A DNA stretch of 64,000 nucleotides from Rhodovulum marinum (GCF_004343075.1 NZ_SLXP01000008.1:140200-204199); one strand, 5' to 3'; positions 50,245 to 59,415 are shown, counted from the stretch's first letter. Translations and numbers: made by a program. Notes: generated by a model from the sequence alone, not told the origin.

Positions 50245-50799
50245 ATGGCCGACGGCGAAATGAAGGATCTTGGCCCCGATCCGTCCCTGCTTATCGTGGA
50301 CGATGACGAGCCGTTCCTGCGGCGCCTCGCGCGTGCCATGGAAAAACGCGGCTTCCAGACGGAAACGGCGGATTCCGTCGCGGCCGGCAAGGCAATCGCC
50401 ACCGCGCGCCCGCCCGCCTATGCGGTGGTGGACCTGCGGCTCGAGGATGGCAACGGGCTCGACGTGGTCGAGGTGCTGCGGGAAAAACGGCCCGAGGCCA
50501 AGATCGTCGTGCTGACCGGCTATGGCGCCATCGCCACGGCCGTGGCCGCGGTCAAGATCGGCGCGACCGATTACCTGTCCAAGCCCGCGGATGCCAACGA
50601 TGTCACCGCCGCGCTTCTGGCCGATGGCGAAAGCCTGCCGCCGCCCCCCGAAAACCCGATGTCGGCCGATCGTGTCCGCTGGGAACATATCCAGCGCGTC
50701 TATGAACAGTGCGACCGCAACGTGTCGGAAACCGCGCGTCGCCTGAACATGCACCGCCGCACGCTGCAGCGCATCCTGGCCAAGCGCAGCCCGCGGTGA
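50245..50799 (+). CDS. regA: Redox response regulator RegA/PrrA
   Basis: A global regulator of respiration, carbon and nitrogen fixation and, where present, photosynthesis genes. 184 residues. The receiver domain has D63 as phosphoacceptor in VVDLRLEDGN, matching the known RegA residue, and K103 in LSKPAD. A short proline linker (PPPPENP) leads to a Fis-type helix-turn-helix (NVSETARRLNMHRRTLQRIL). ATG 50245 follows AGGAGG. Confidence 0.96.
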   Translation: MADGEMKDLGPDPSLLIVDDDEPFLRRLARAMEKRGFQTETADSVAAGKAIATARPPAYAVVDLRLEDGNGLDVVEVLREKRPEAKIVVLTGYGAIATAVAAVKIGATDYLSKPADANDVTAALLADGESLPPPPENPMSADRVRWEHIQRVYEQCDRNVSETARRLNMHRRTLQRILAKRSPR

Positions 50800-51122
50800 G
50801 GGCCGGCGCGGCCGCGCTGGCTGTGCTGGTGGCGGGCTGCGTCAGCACGCCCCCTGACCGGGTTTCGACCCTGTTTCTGCCCGATACGGCCGGGCTGGCC
50901 GTTTCCGGCAGCCCCTTGCGCGTGGATTTGGGCCGCGCCCCGGACGGGGTGATCGCCGCGCTGTCCCGCGACCTCGGCCCGCCCCGATCCCTGCCGACGG
51001 CAACCTGCCCCGCCGGGATCGAAAGGCGTCTGGCCTGGGGCGACCTGGTCCTGACCTTCACACGCGAACGTTTCATCGGCTGGCAAAGCGGCGCCGGGCA
51101 GGCCGGAACTGTCTGCGGCTGA
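50796..51122 (+). CDS. Small predicted lipoprotein overlapping regA
   Basis: 108 residues from a GTG start that overlaps the regA stop as GTGA. Residues 2-14 are hydrophobic and end in LVAGC, a lipobox with Cys15. The mature part has two cysteines (in TATCPAG and at the end, TVCG) that could form a disulfide. No family recognised. The overlap suggests co-translation with regA, so its level may track RegA; a link to redox control is only a guess. Confidence 0.65.
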   Translation: MRAGAAALAVLVAGCVSTPPDRVSTLFLPDTAGLAVSGSPLRVDLGRAPDGVIAALSRDLGPPRSLPTATCPAGIERRLAWGDLVLTFTRERFIGWQSGAGQAGTVCG

Positions 51123-51131
51123 TCTGGTGGC

Positions 51132-51722
51132 TCACATCCGCGCCATCAGCGCCGCATGCCGCGCGGTGTAATCGGCACGCACCTCGACCGGCGGGCGCAG
51201 GTGGATCGACAGACCCTCGATCAGTGCCGGCCTCGGCTTGCCGAAGAACCGGTCCGCCTCGGCGACGTCGAACCCCGCGATCTGGGTGGCTTCCAGCCAG
51301 GCCGACACCCTGTCCGCCCGCTTGATCTGCGCCTTGACGGTCTTGGGGACCTGTGCGGGCAACCCGAACCGCAGATGCACCGCCACCGCCAGCCGCCGGT
51401 CAAGTTCCTCGTAATCAGGCCCTACCGCCGCCTTCACCGGCGAGATCATGTCGCCGATCACGTATTCCGGTGCATCGTGCAACAGTGCCGCCAGTCGCCA
51501 TTTCACCGGCGTCTCGGGCACGATCCGTCCGAATATCTCCTCGACCAGAAGCGAATGCTCGGCCACCGAATAGGGATAGTCCCCCTTGGTCTGCCCGTTC
51601 CAGCGCGCGACGAAGGCAAGGCCATGCGCGATGTCTTCGATCTCGATATCCACGGGCGTCGGGTCCAGCAGGTCCAGCCGCCGGCCCGACAGCATCCTTT
51701 GCCAGGCGCGTGTCTTTCGCAT
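51132..51722 (-). CDS. HD-domain phosphohydrolase
   Basis: 196 residues of a YfbR-like HD domain. Metal-binding residues appear as H56 in SVAEHSLL, H82-D83 in [13 protein letters not shown] and a late Asp in IKRADRV (about 137). Relatives are 5'-deoxynucleotidases or related phosphohydrolases; the substrate is not certain. ATG 51722. It is convergent with the lipoprotein gene and divergent from ahcY. Confidence 0.82.
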   Translation of the reverse strand: MRKTRAWQRMLSGRRLDLLDPTPVDIEIEDIAHGLAFVARWNGQTKGDYPYSVAEHSLLVEEIFGRIVPETPVKWRLAALLHDAPEYVIGDMISPVKAAVGPDYEELDRRLAVAVHLRFGLPAQVPKTVKAQIKRADRVSAWLEATQIAGFDVAEADRFFGKPRPALIEGLSIHLRPPVEVRADYTARHAALMARM

Positions 51723-51832
51723 CGTTCACCCTAGTTGTCACAAGCCCGCTTGCCATGGGCCGGGCGCATTGTCGAACCACCCGCAGAGTGCTAAGGGCAG
51801 CGGCAAGGTACAATTCCGAGGAGATGGCCACC

Positions 51833-53227
51833 ATGGCTGAGGACTATATCGTCAAGGACATTTCGCTGGCCGGGTTCGGGCGCAAGGAACTGGACATCGC
51901 GGAAACCGAGATGCCGGGGCTGATGGCCCTGCGCGAGGAATACGGTGCATCCAAGCCCCTGACCGGCGCGCGCATCGCAGGCTCGCTTCACATGACGATC
52001 CAGACCGCCGTCTTGATCGAAACGCTGGTGGCCCTGGGCGCCCAGGTGCGTTGGGCGTCGTGCAACATCTTCTCGACCCAGGACCACGCCGCCGCCGCGA
52101 TCGCCGAGGCGGGCATTCCCGTCTTTGCCATCAAGGGCGAAACGCTGCCGGAATACTGGGACTATGCCGACCGCATCTTCATGTTCCCGGAAGGCGGCGC
52201 CAACCTGATCCTCGACGATGGCGGCGATGCCACGCTTTACATCCTGCTGGGTGCCCGCGTCGAGAATGGTGAGGAAGACCTGATCGCCGTGCCGACCAGT
52301 GAAGAGGAAGAGGCGCTGTTCGCCCAGATCCGCAAGCGCATGGCCGAGTCTCCGGGCTGGTTCACCAAGCAGCGCGAGATGATCAAGGGCGTGTCCGAGG
52401 AAACCACCACCGGCGTTCACCGTCTTTACGAACTGATGAACAAGGGCCTGTTGCCCTTCCCGGCGATCAACGTGAACGACTCCGTCACCAAGTCGAAATT
52501 CGACAACAAGTACGGCTGCAAGGAATCCCTCGTCGACGGCATCCGCCGCGCCACCGACACCATGATGGCTGGCAAGGTCGCGTGCGTCTGTGGCTATGGC
52601 GACGTCGGCAAGGGCTCGGCCGCCTCGTTGCGCGGTGCCGGCGCCCGGGTCAAGGTCACCGAGGTCGATCCGATCTGCGCGCTTCAGGCCGCGATGGACG
52701 GGTTCGAGGTGGTCACGCTTGAGGATGTCGTGTCCACCGCAGACATCTTCATCACCACCACCGGCAACCGCGACGTCATCCGCATCGAGCACATGCGCGA
52801 GATGAAGGATATGGCGATCGTCGGCAATATCGGCCATTTCGACAACGAGATTCAGGTCGCCGCGCTCAAGAACCACAAGTGGACCAACATCAAGGACCAG
52901 GTGGACATGATCGAGATGCCCTCGGGCAACCGTATCATCTTGTTGTCCGAAGGCCGCCTCTTGAACCTGGGCAATGCCACCGGCCACCCGTCCTTCGTTA
53001 TGTCGGCCAGCTTCACCAACCAGGTGTTGGCCCAGATCGAGCTGTGGACGAAGGGCGAGCAGTACCAGAACCAGGTCTACATCCTGCCCAAGCATCTGGA
53101 TGAAAAGGTCGCCCGCCTGCACCTGGCCAAGATCGGCGTGAAACTGACCGAACTGTCGCCGGAACAGGCCGCCTATATCGGCGTGACACCCGAGGGCCCG
53201 TTCAAGCCCGAGCATTACCGCTACTGA
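51833..53227 (+). CDS. ahcY: Adenosylhomocysteinase
   Basis: This enzyme splits S-adenosylhomocysteine into adenosine and homocysteine, clearing the product of methylation. 464 residues. [25 protein letters not shown] with NAD and substrate contacts, the NAD loop [15 protein letters not shown] (about 247-261) and the C-terminal FKPEHYRY are all present. ATG 51833 is preferred to ATG 51824, because GAGGAG ends at 51823. No SAH riboswitch fold is evident in the 110-base upstream gap. A strong terminator follows. Confidence 0.97.
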   Translation: MAEDYIVKDISLAGFGRKELDIAETEMPGLMALREEYGASKPLTGARIAGSLHMTIQTAVLIETLVALGAQVRWASCNIFSTQDHAAAAIAEAGIPVFAIKGETLPEYWDYADRIFMFPEGGANLILDDGGDATLYILLGARVENGEEDLIAVPTSEEEEALFAQIRKRMAESPGWFTKQREMIKGVSEETTTGVHRLYELMNKGLLPFPAINVNDSVTKSKFDNKYGCKESLVDGIRRATDTMMAGKVACVCGYGDVGKGSAASLRGAGARVKVTEVDPICALQAAMDGFEVVTLEDVVSTADIFITTTGNRDVIRIEHMREMKDMAIVGNIGHFDNEIQVAALKNHKWTNIKDQVDMIEMPSGNRIILLSEGRLLNLGNATGHPSFVMSASFTNQVLAQIELWTKGEQYQNQVYILPKHLDEKVARLHLAKIGVKLTELSPEQAAYIGVTPEGPFKPEHYRY

Positions 53228-53245
53228 TCCGCACGCCCGCGGATG

Positions 53246-53278
53246 CTGCGCCGCCCGGAACACCCCCGGGCGGCGCAG
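53246..53278 (+). terminator. Terminator after ahcY
   Basis: A perfect 13-bp stem, CTGCGCCGCCCGG with CCGGGCGGCGCAG, has a seven-base loop. It begins 18 bases after the ahcY stop. The T-tract is weak (TGCGTTTC), but the symmetry means it could also end the opposing small membrane protein gene. Confidence 0.65.
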
Positions 53279-53289
53279 TGCGTTTCGGC

Positions 53290-53610
53290 TCAGTCCTTGT
53301 CCTGAATCCGCAGCCAGCCGTCCTCGACGCGCTCGGCGGTGCCGGCGCCCACCGGTACGCCCCGGCTGACCACCGGCTCCCAGCCGTCCTCGGCCAGCGA
53401 TCCGCGGCCGTCGGCTCCCCCGGCGCCGATCACCGTGTTGGCGACCGATACCCCGACCGCCAGCACCAGCACCGCCGAAATCCCGGCTACCAGGCGCTTG
53501 GTGGTGCCGCGCTCATCGGGAATCGCCGCCGGGGCCGTGGTCCCCGCCGCCTCGCCGCGCTCGGCCCCGATGCGTCGAAGCCGTTCCTCGAAGCTGCTGT
53601 TGGTCGCCAT
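53290..53610 (-). CDS. Small single-pass membrane protein, function unknown
   Basis: 106 residues with a charged N-terminal cytoplasmic part (FEERLRRIGAERGE), one membrane helix (about 41-60) and a short acidic outer domain of about 45 residues. No family recognised. ATG 53610 lies two bases after a 13-bp inverted-repeat arm. A GTG ten codons earlier (53640) is an alternative start and would place the repeat arm in the coding region. It lies downstream of trpB on the same strand. Confidence 0.6.
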   Translation of the reverse strand: MATNSSFEERLRRIGAERGEAAGTTAPAAIPDERGTTKRLVAGISAVLVLAVGVSVANTVIGAGGADGRGSLAEDGWEPVVSRGVPVGAGTAERVEDGWLRIQDKD

Positions 53611-53612
53611 GA

Positions 53613-53670
53613 AACTGTTCCGCCATCCTTGTTGTGTCACCGGTTCGGGCGACAGACTGGCGGAACAGTT
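53613..53670 (-). promoter_or_regulatory. Inverted repeat that could fold over the start of the small membrane protein gene
   Basis: AACTGTTCCGCCA (53613-53625) and its exact complement TGGCGGAACAGTT (53658-53670) form a perfect 13-bp pair separated by 32 bases. In the minus-strand RNA the 3' arm ends two bases before the ATG at 53610, and the only AAGGA-like ribosome-binding site lies at the edge of the loop. A translational control hairpin or a protein-binding operator are both possible. Confidence 0.55.
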
Positions 53671-53681
53671 GGGCGAATTCT

Positions 53682-53711
53682 GGGCGGCCGGCGTTCGAAA
53701 CCCGGCCGCCC
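53682..53711 (-). terminator. Hairpin after trpB
   Basis: A perfect 10-bp GC stem (GGGCGGCCGG / CCGGCCGCCC) with a ten-base loop lies five bases after the trpB stop on the minus strand. It lacks a T-run, so it may be a weak terminator or an mRNA 3'-end stabiliser. Confidence 0.45.
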
Positions 53712-53716
53712 CGCCG

Positions 53717-54922
53717 TTACAGCCCGTCGCCCAGGCCGAAATTCTCGGTGACGTAGTCGATATCCTTGTCGCCGCGCCCCGACAGGTTGATCAGGATCGA
53801 CTTGCCCGGGTGGTTCGACGCCTCACGCATGGCAAAGGCCACCGCATGGGCGCTTTCCAGCGCCGGGATGATCCCCTCGTGGCGCGACAGTTCGAAAAAG
53901 GCCTTCAGCGCCGCGCGGTCATCGGCCGAGGTATAGGTCACGCGCCCGGTCTTGTGCAGATGCGCGTGTTCCGGCCCCACGCCCGGGTAATCCAGCCCCG
54001 AGGCGACCGTGTGCACCGGTGCCGGGTTGCCCTCGGCATCCTTCAGAACCAGCGTGCGAAAGCCGTGGATGTCGCCGTCCTCGCCATAGGTGATCGTCGC
54101 CGCATGCTCCCCCAGCCTGGACGAGGTGCCCATCGGTTCGACCCCGTACAGCGCCACGTCATCGTCGATGAAGCCCGAGAAGATGCCCATCGCGTTCGAC
54201 CCGCCGCCCACGCAGGCCGCCACCATGTCGGGCAGCTCGCCGGTCATTTCCAGGAACTGGTCGCGTGCCTCGACGCCCACCACGTGCTGGAAGTTGCGCA
54301 CCATCATCGGGAAGGGGTGCGGTCCCACGACCGACCCGATGGCAAACAGCGCGGTGTCGGCCTGGGACAGATAGCTTTGGAAACAGCTGTCCACCGCCTC
54401 TTTCAGCGACCGCCCGCCGAACGAAACCGGCACCACATTCGCCCCCAGAAGCTTCATCCGGGTGACGTTCGGCGCCTCCTTGGCGATGTCGATCTCGCCC
54501 ATGTGGATTTCGCATTCCATGCCGAAATAGGCGGCCGCGGTGGCCAGTGCGACGCCATGTTGCCCCGCCCCGGTTTCCGCCATCAGCTTGGTCTTGCCCA
54601 TGAAACGCGCCAGCAGGCCCTCGGCCATGCAGTGGTTCAGCTTGTGCGCGCCGGTGTGGTTCAGGTCCTCGCGCTTGGCATAGATCTGCGCGCCGCCGCA
54701 GCGGTCGGACAGGTTCTTCAGGTGCGACACGGGCGTCGGCCGGCCCTGGAAATGCTTGCGGATATAGCGCAGCTCGCGGATGAACTCGGCCGATTTCGAG
54801 ATGCGGTCATAGGCCTCGCGGATTTCCTTGAAATGCGGCTCCAGCGGCGGCGGCAGCATCGCCCCGCCATAGTCGCCGAACCAGCCGTCCCGGGTGGGCG
54901 TCGATTTGAGGTAAGCGGTCAT
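53717..54922 (-). CDS. trpB: Tryptophan synthase beta chain or stand-alone TrpB paralogue
   Basis: A PLP enzyme joining indole and serine to tryptophan. 401 residues. K94 in [12 protein letters not shown] forms the PLP imine, E116 in AETGAGQHG is the catalytic glutamate, GGGSNAMG binds phosphate, and [10 protein letters not shown] and [13 protein letters not shown] are typical. The segment normally reading NEALRDW, in the domain that contacts the alpha subunit, reads [12 protein letters not shown] here. No trpA or trpF is adjacent. It may be the sole TrpB of the organism or a TrpA-independent paralogue. ATG 54922. Confidence 0.85.
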   Translation of the reverse strand: MTAYLKSTPTRDGWFGDYGGAMLPPPLEPHFKEIREAYDRISKSAEFIRELRYIRKHFQGRPTPVSHLKNLSDRCGGAQIYAKREDLNHTGAHKLNHCMAEGLLARFMGKTKLMAETGAGQHGVALATAAAYFGMECEIHMGEIDIAKEAPNVTRMKLLGANVVPVSFGGRSLKEAVDSCFQSYLSQADTALFAIGSVVGPHPFPMMVRNFQHVVGVEARDQFLEMTGELPDMVAACVGGGSNAMGIFSGFIDDDVALYGVEPMGTSSRLGEHAATITYGEDGDIHGFRTLVLKDAEGNPAPVHTVASGLDYPGVGPEHAHLHKTGRVTYTSADDRAALKAFFELSRHEGIIPALESAHAVAFAMREASNHPGKSILINLSGRGDKDIDYVTENFGLGDGL

Positions 54923-55035
54923 CCTTGGCCATCCTTCTCCCGTGAAACGGACAGGATTTGACCGCCGCCTGCCGCCGTCGGCAAGGCGTGAAAGCGACAC
55001 ATGGCCGAAACGCCAACGCGGCGCGGGATTTTCCT

Positions 55036-55064
55036 TTGTCGGTGATTCGTTTTGTGCCTACGCT
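55036..55064 (+). promoter_or_regulatory. Candidate promoter of the DUF2853 gene
   Basis: TTGTCG (55036-55041), a 17-base spacer and TACGCT (55059-55064) lie 42 bases before the gene start in the 184-base divergent gap with trpB. Matches are moderate (4 and 3 of 6). Confidence 0.3.
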
Positions 55065-55106
55065 TGGCCCGTCCGGGGAAACCGGGACCAGAAGTGGAGG
55101 AACCCA

Positions 55107-55448
55107 ATGGGAAAACGTGAAGAGCTGATCGAGAAATACGCGGGCGACCTGCGCAGCAAATGCGGCATTGAACCCGACATGGACCTGTTGGCCAAGGTCA
55201 CCATCGGCTGCGGTCCCGCGATCTACGATGCCGACGCCGAAACCGTTGCCGCCACCCAGCCCGGCGAGCTGGAGACCGTGAAAACCAATTTCCTGGTCAA
55301 GAAGCTGGGCCTGTCTGACGGCCCCGAACTGATGGAGGCGATCAACGCCGTGATCGAGACTTACGGCAAGTCCGAGCGCAACAAGTATCGCGCCGTGATC
55401 TATTACATGCTGACCAAGCATTTCGGCAAGGAACACATCTACGGCTGA
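55107..55448 (+). CDS. DUF2853 family protein
   Basis: 113 residues, small, soluble and mostly helical, of the DUF2853 family common in Rhodobacterales. Function unknown. The C-terminal YGKSERNKYRAVIYYML and KHFGKEHIYG stretches are the most characteristic. ATG 55107 follows TGGAGGAA. It is divergent from trpB and followed by a 350-base gap without a gene. Confidence 0.85.
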   Translation: MGKREELIEKYAGDLRSKCGIEPDMDLLAKVTIGCGPAIYDADAETVAATQPGELETVKTNFLVKKLGLSDGPELMEAINAVIETYGKSERNKYRAVIYYMLTKHFGKEHIYG

Positions 55449-55589
55449 TGGCGTGGCGGCATGCGCCCCGGCGGCACGCCAAAGCTTGCCCAGTCGACTT
55501 AAATTCTAGGCACTTGCCCTTTGCACCGCGCGGCCCCCAGGGGTAATGTTCTTGCATGCCCGCCAGGACGGCAGGGCCCTCATGGAATT

Positions 55590-55619
55590 CACGTGTGGTG
55601 CGATGGTACACGTGTGGTG
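55590..55619. repeat. Direct repeat of CACGTGTGGTG
   Basis: Two identical 11-mers, CACGTGTGGTG, start 19 bases apart (55590 and 55609), about two helical turns, just before a hairpin terminator and 180 bases upstream of the metallo-beta-lactamase gene. They could be a regulator site or a structural part of an RNA. Confidence 0.6.
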
Positions 55620-55621
55620 GT

Positions 55622-55659
55622 GGAGGGTTCTGCACGTTGCGGAGCCCTCCTTCCGTTTT
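55622..55659 (+). terminator. Orphan Rho-independent terminator
   Basis: A 12-bp stem, GGAGGGTTCTGC with GCGGAGCCCTCC (two G-U pairs), has a five-base loop and a TTCCGTTTTC tail. The nearest upstream gene on this strand ends 173 bases earlier, so it may end a separate small transcript. Confidence 0.7.
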
Positions 55660-55798
55660 CAGACACCCGCACTGTCGCAGCACAGCCGCGCAGCGTCTCG
55701 CCCCTATCTCATTTCCGGTCGGCCCGTTGCGCCCTGCGGGTTGCATCACTGCCCCGATCCCTTAGGTCTGGAACGGCAAGCCGCAGCGGAGACACCCC

Positions 55799-56665
55799 AT
55801 GACCATTTCCCCGATCGTGACCCCTTTCTGGGACGGTCCCACCGGCAGCTGGCAATACGTGGTACACGATCCCGCCACGCGGCACGGCGCGATCATCGAC
55901 CCGGTTCTGGATTTCGACCCGATCCATGCCCGCGTCTCGACCAAGAATGCCGACCGCATCCTCGAGCATATCCGCGCCCAGGGGCTGACCATCGACTGGG
56001 TACTCGACACGCACCCCCATGCCGACCATTTCTCGGCCGCCATCCACCTGGCCCAGGCGCTGGGCGCCCGGCGCGGCATCGGCGCACAGGTGGTCGAGGT
56101 CCAGGCGCTGTGGAAAGAGATCTACAACCTGCCCGACGATTTCCCGACCGACGGGCGGCAATGGGACCGTCTGTTCGCCGATGGCGACGAACTGATGATC
56201 GGCGAGCTGCCCGTGCGGGTGATGTTCACGCCCGGCCATACGCTCGCCAGCGTTTCCTACATCGCGGGCGACGCGGCCTTCGTGGCCGATACCTTGATGA
56301 TGCCCGAAAGTGGCACGGTGCGCGCCGATTTCCCGGGCGGTTCCTCGGCCGAACTGTACGAGTCGCTGCAACGCCTGCTGGCCTTGCCCGAGACGACGCG
56401 GGTCTTCGTCGGCCACGATTATCCCGACGACTGGGACGACCCGCGCTGCGAGGCGACCGTGGCCGAGCACCGCGCGCGCAACGCCCATCTTGCCGAGGTC
56501 GCCGACAAGGCGGCGTTCGTCGCGTTGCGCGACCGTCGCGATGCCACCCTCGATCTGCCGATGCGCATGCTGGCCGCGCTGCAGGTGAACCTGCGCGGCG
56601 GCCGCCTGCCCGAGCCCGAGGCCAACGGGCAGTCCTACCTGAAAATCCCGCTCAACCGGTTCTGA
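55799..56665 (+). CDS. Metallo-beta-lactamase-fold hydrolase (persulfide-dioxygenase/glyoxalase II-like)
   Basis: 288 residues. The metal-binding motif THPHADH has H72, H74, D76 and H77; FTPGHT, ADTLM and FVGHDYPD supply the later ligands. The layout resembles the ETHE1/BlhR group, which oxidises glutathione persulfide, but the activity here is inferred. It ends six bases before the convergent EVE gene's stop. The upstream 350-base region may hold its control sites. Confidence 0.82.
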   Translation: MTISPIVTPFWDGPTGSWQYVVHDPATRHGAIIDPVLDFDPIHARVSTKNADRILEHIRAQGLTIDWVLDTHPHADHFSAAIHLAQALGARRGIGAQVVEVQALWKEIYNLPDDFPTDGRQWDRLFADGDELMIGELPVRVMFTPGHTLASVSYIAGDAAFVADTLMMPESGTVRADFPGGSSAELYESLQRLLALPETTRVFVGHDYPDDWDDPRCEATVAEHRARNAHLAEVADKAAFVALRDRRDATLDLPMRMLAALQVNLRGGRLPEPEANGQSYLKIPLNRF

Positions 56666-56671
56666 GCCGCG

Positions 56672-57085
56672 TCAAAGCCCGCCCATCTCGCAGACGATCT
56701 GCCATTCCGCGTCCGTCACCGGCTGCACCGAAAGGCGCGAATTGTTGACCAGCACCATGTCGGCCAGCCGCGGATCGGCCTTGCACATGTCCAGCGTGAC
56801 CGGCTTCGGCATCGGCTTGACCGCCTTGATATCCACGCATTCCCAGCGTGGATCGTCGGTTGTGCTGTCGGGGTGCGCCTCGGTGATCACCTCGACGATG
56901 CCCACGATCGCCTTTTCCTTCAGCGAGTGGTAAAAGAACCCACGGTCGCCGAGTTTCATCGCCCGCATGTTGTTGCGCGCCTGGTAATTGCGCACGCCGT
57001 CCCATTCCTCGCCCGCATCGCCCTTGGCCACCTGGTCGTGCCACCCCCAGGTGTTGGGTTCCGACTTGAACAGCCAATACGCCAT
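56672..57085 (-). CDS. EVE-domain protein
   Basis: 137 residues, a single EVE domain (PUA-like fold) that in relatives binds modified bases in DNA or RNA. MAYWLFKSEPNTWGW at the start, GVRNYQARNNMR and FFYHS form the ligand pocket. The start is ATG 57085, which overlaps the YciI stop as TGATG; an in-frame ATG at 57106 is less likely. It is last in the operon tsaD-gpsA-yciI-EVE. Confidence 0.9.
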   Translation of the reverse strand: MAYWLFKSEPNTWGWHDQVAKGDAGEEWDGVRNYQARNNMRAMKLGDRGFFYHSLKEKAIVGIVEVITEAHPDSTTDDPRWECVDIKAVKPMPKPVTLDMCKADPRLADMVLVNNSRLSVQPVTDAEWQIVCEMGGL

Positions 57086-57360
57086 CAGCCGATCACCCGT
57101 TTCCATTCCTCGATCGCGACGCTGTCGAACAGGCCCGCGCCGGCATAGGGGTCACCCGCCGCCCAGGTTTCGGCCGCCGCACGGTCTGCGACGTCCAGGA
57201 TCACCAGCGAGCCGCACATCTGCCCCTCGGCATCCAGGAACGGGCCCGCCTGCGCCACCACGCCCGTATCAGCGATATAGGCCAGGTGCGCATCGCGGTT
57301 CGCCTTGCGGGTCTCCAGGTGGCCGGGCTTGTCCCGGCAGATCAGCGCGAAAAGCGGCAT
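57085..57360 (-). CDS. YciI family protein
   Basis: 91 residues of the YciI ferredoxin-like fold (DGPxG/YCII superfamily), with conserved HLAYIADTG, AGPF and GDPYAGAGLFDSVAIEEW. Relatives include small enzymes or stress-related proteins of uncertain role. It starts four bases after the gpsA stop and overlaps the EVE gene. Confidence 0.88.
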   Translation of the reverse strand: MPLFALICRDKPGHLETRKANRDAHLAYIADTGVVAQAGPFLDAEGQMCGSLVILDVADRAAAETWAAGDPYAGAGLFDSVAIEEWKRVIG

Positions 57361-57364
57361 GGGG

Positions 57365-58330
57365 TCATTCCTCTTTCAGGGGGCGGCTCAGCAGGATTTT
57401 CACAGCCTCCTGGATGCTGCGGCGCCCGTCAATCACATGGGCCACGCTCTGGGTCACCGGCATGTCGATGCCGCGCGCCTTGGCGATGGCGGCGACGGCT
57501 CGGGCGGTCGCCGCACCCTCGACCGTGATCTGCGGGTCGAAATAGGCGCCCTCACCCAGGGCTGCGCCATAGCGGAAATTGCGCGACTGCGCGCTGGTGC
57601 AGGTCAGCACCAGGTCGCCGAATCCCGACAGCCCGGCCAGCGTTTCGGGTTCGGCGCCATAGGCACGCGCGAACCGCTGCATCTCGGCGAAACCGCGGGT
57701 GATCAGCGCCGCCCGCGCGCTCTCGCCCAGGCCGCTGCCGATCACGATGCCGGACGCGATCGCCATCACGTTCTTCAGCGCCCCGCCCAGTTCCGCCCCG
57801 ATCACGTCCAGGCTGCGATACAGTCGCAGCGCAGGCGTCGACAGCCGTTCCTGCAGGCGCGCGCCGGTCTCGGCATCGGCACAGGCCAGCGTCAGCGCGG
57901 TGGGCAGGCCGCGGGCGATGTCCGCGGCGAAGCTGGGCCCTGTCAGGACCGCCGGCGTGGTGCCGGGGCAGGCCTCCGCGATCAGCGCCGAGGGGCCGCG
58001 CCCCGTGGCCAGGTCGACACCCTTGCAACAGGCCACCAGGGTGCGGCCGTCCAGCGCGGCGCCATGCTGCGTCAAAAGACCCGAAAGCGCCTGCATCGGT
58101 ACCGCCAAAAGCACCGGCCCACAGGCGGCCATTTCGCCGATCTCCGCCGTGACAGAGACTGTTTCCGGCAGGATCACCCCATTCAGCCGCGGGCTTTCCC
58201 GCCGCGTGCGCAGTGCTTCTATCCCGGCGGTATCCCGCCCCCACAGCGTTACCGCCCGCCCGGCCTGCGCCAACGCCACGGCCAGCGCCACGCCGAACGC
58301 GCCGGCCCCTGCAATGCCGATCCTCGTCAT
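57365..58330 (-). CDS. gpsA: Glycerol-3-phosphate dehydrogenase (NAD(P)+)
   Basis: This enzyme reduces dihydroxyacetone phosphate to glycerol-3-phosphate for phospholipid synthesis. 321 residues. The NAD loop [10 protein letters not shown] at about 8-17, then [14 protein letters not shown], catalytic Lys in [10 protein letters not shown] and the [13 protein letters not shown] stretch are present. ATG 58330 overlaps the tsaD stop as ATGA. Confidence 0.96.
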   Translation of the reverse strand: MTRIGIAGAGAFGVALAVALAQAGRAVTLWGRDTAGIEALRTRRESPRLNGVILPETVSVTAEIGEMAACGPVLLAVPMQALSGLLTQHGAALDGRTLVACCKGVDLATGRGPSALIAEACPGTTPAVLTGPSFAADIARGLPTALTLACADAETGARLQERLSTPALRLYRSLDVIGAELGGALKNVMAIASGIVIGSGLGESARAALITRGFAEMQRFARAYGAEPETLAGLSGFGDLVLTCTSAQSRNFRYGAALGEGAYFDPQITVEGAATARAVAAIAKARGIDMPVTQSVAHVIDGRRSIQEAVKILLSRPLKEE

Positions 58331-59415
58331 GCCTTGGCTCCCTTCTTGCCCGCGCCCAGCAGCGCGGGGCTTTGACTGTCCAGCGGCCAGCGCGGGCGCG
58401 CAGCCAGCGTCATGTCGTCCTGGTGACCCGCGCGGAACCGCTCCAACCCCGCCCAGGCGATCATCGCCGCGTTGTCGGTGCACAGCTTCAGCGGTGGCGC
58501 GACAAAGGGCAGGCCGGCCTCGGCCGCCACCTGTTCCAGTGCCGCGCGGATCGTCCGGTTCGCCGCCACGCCGCCCGCCACCGCCAGCGCCGTCAGCCCG
58601 TCGGGTGCCGCGTCCAGCGCGCGCCGCGCCTTGCCCGCCAGCACGTCCCGTACCGCCGCCTGGAACGACGCGCACAGGTCGGCGCGGTCCTGCACGGTGA
58701 TCCCGCCCTTTTCCGCGATGATCCCGTCGCGCGTCCGCAACAGTGCCGTCTTTAGTCCGGAAAACGACATGTCGCAGCCGGGTCGGTCCATCAGCGGGCG
58801 GGGAAAGGCGAACCGCGCCGGGTCACCCGCTTCGGCCTCGCGCTCGACCTCCGGCCCGCCCGGCTGCGGCAGCGCCAGCAGTTTCGCGGTCTTGTCGAAC
58901 GCCTCGCCGGGCGCGTCGTCGATCGTCGCTCCCAGCCGCGTGAACTCCTCCACGCCCTCGACGGCCAGGAACTGGCAATGCCCGCCCGAGGCCAGCAGCA
59001 TCAGGTAGGGAAAGGCCAGCCCGTCGGTCAGCCGCGGCGTCAGCGCATGCCCCGCCAGGTGGTTCACGCCGACCAGCGGCAGGCCCGTCGCCGCGGCCAG
59101 CCCCTTGGCGCACATCACCCCCGACAACACGCCGCCGATCAGTCCCGGCCCAGCCGTCACCGCGATGGCATCCAGATCGACCAACGCCAGCCCGGCCTCG
59201 GCCAGGGCCTGTTCGACGCAGCCATCCAGTTTCTCGGCATGGGCCCGCGCCGCGATCTCGGGAACGACGCCGCCAAAGGGCGCGTGCAGATCGGTCTGGC
59301 CCCGCACGACCGAGGACAGGATTTCCGGCCGCGCACCCGCGCGCTGGCGCACCACGGCGGCCGCGGTGTCGTCGCAGCTGCTTTCCAGTCCCAGCACGGT
59401 GAGGGTATCGCCCAT
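58327..59415 (-). CDS. tsaD: tRNA t6A synthesis protein TsaD
   Basis: This enzyme transfers the threonylcarbamoyl group to A37 of tRNA, with TsaE (encoded at 45862-46374) and TsaB. 362 residues. It shows [13 protein letters not shown] near the start and iron ligands H119 and H123 in [22 protein letters not shown] and [10 protein letters not shown] complete the fold. ATG 59415. Downstream gpsA overlaps. It is divergent from hemD. Confidence 0.96.
   Translation of the reverse strand: MGDTLTVLGLESSCDDTAAAVVRQRAGARPEILSSVVRGQTDLHAPFGGVVPEIAARAHAEKLDGCVEQALAEAGLALVDLDAIAVTAGPGLIGGVLSGVMCAKGLAAATGLPLVGVNHLAGHALTPRLTDGLAFPYLMLLASGGHCQFLAVEGVEEFTRLGATIDDAPGEAFDKTAKLLALPQPGGPEVEREAEAGDPARFAFPRPLMDRPGCDMSFSGLKTALLRTRDGIIAEKGGITVQDRADLCASFQAAVRDVLAGKARRALDAAPDGLTALAVAGGVAANRTIRAALEQVAAEAGLPFVAPPLKLCTDNAAMIAWAGLERFRAGHQDDMTLAARPRWPLDSQSPALLGAGKKGAKA

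Larger units (their letters stand above)
55449..55798. other. 350-base intergenic region with direct repeats and a strong orphan terminator
   Basis: No convincing gene lies between the DUF2853 gene and the metallo-beta-lactamase gene. It holds an 11-base direct repeat (CACGTGTGGTG at 55590-55600 and 55609-55619) and a strong hairpin terminator at 55622-55659. It also contains a weak promoter-like pair (TTGCAC, 17 bases, TAATGT) at about 55519-55547. A small RNA or a long 3' UTR is possible. Confidence 0.5.

Noticed and set aside
51723..51832. SAH riboswitch upstream of ahcY
   Set aside because: The 110-base gap shows no conserved pairing or core sequence of the known SAH riboswitch.
55546..56748. 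400-codon plus frame starting in the intergenic region before the metallo-beta-lactamase gene
   Set aside because: It runs out of frame through a gene with intact metal-binding motifs and has an Arg/Pro-rich composition typical of shadow frames.
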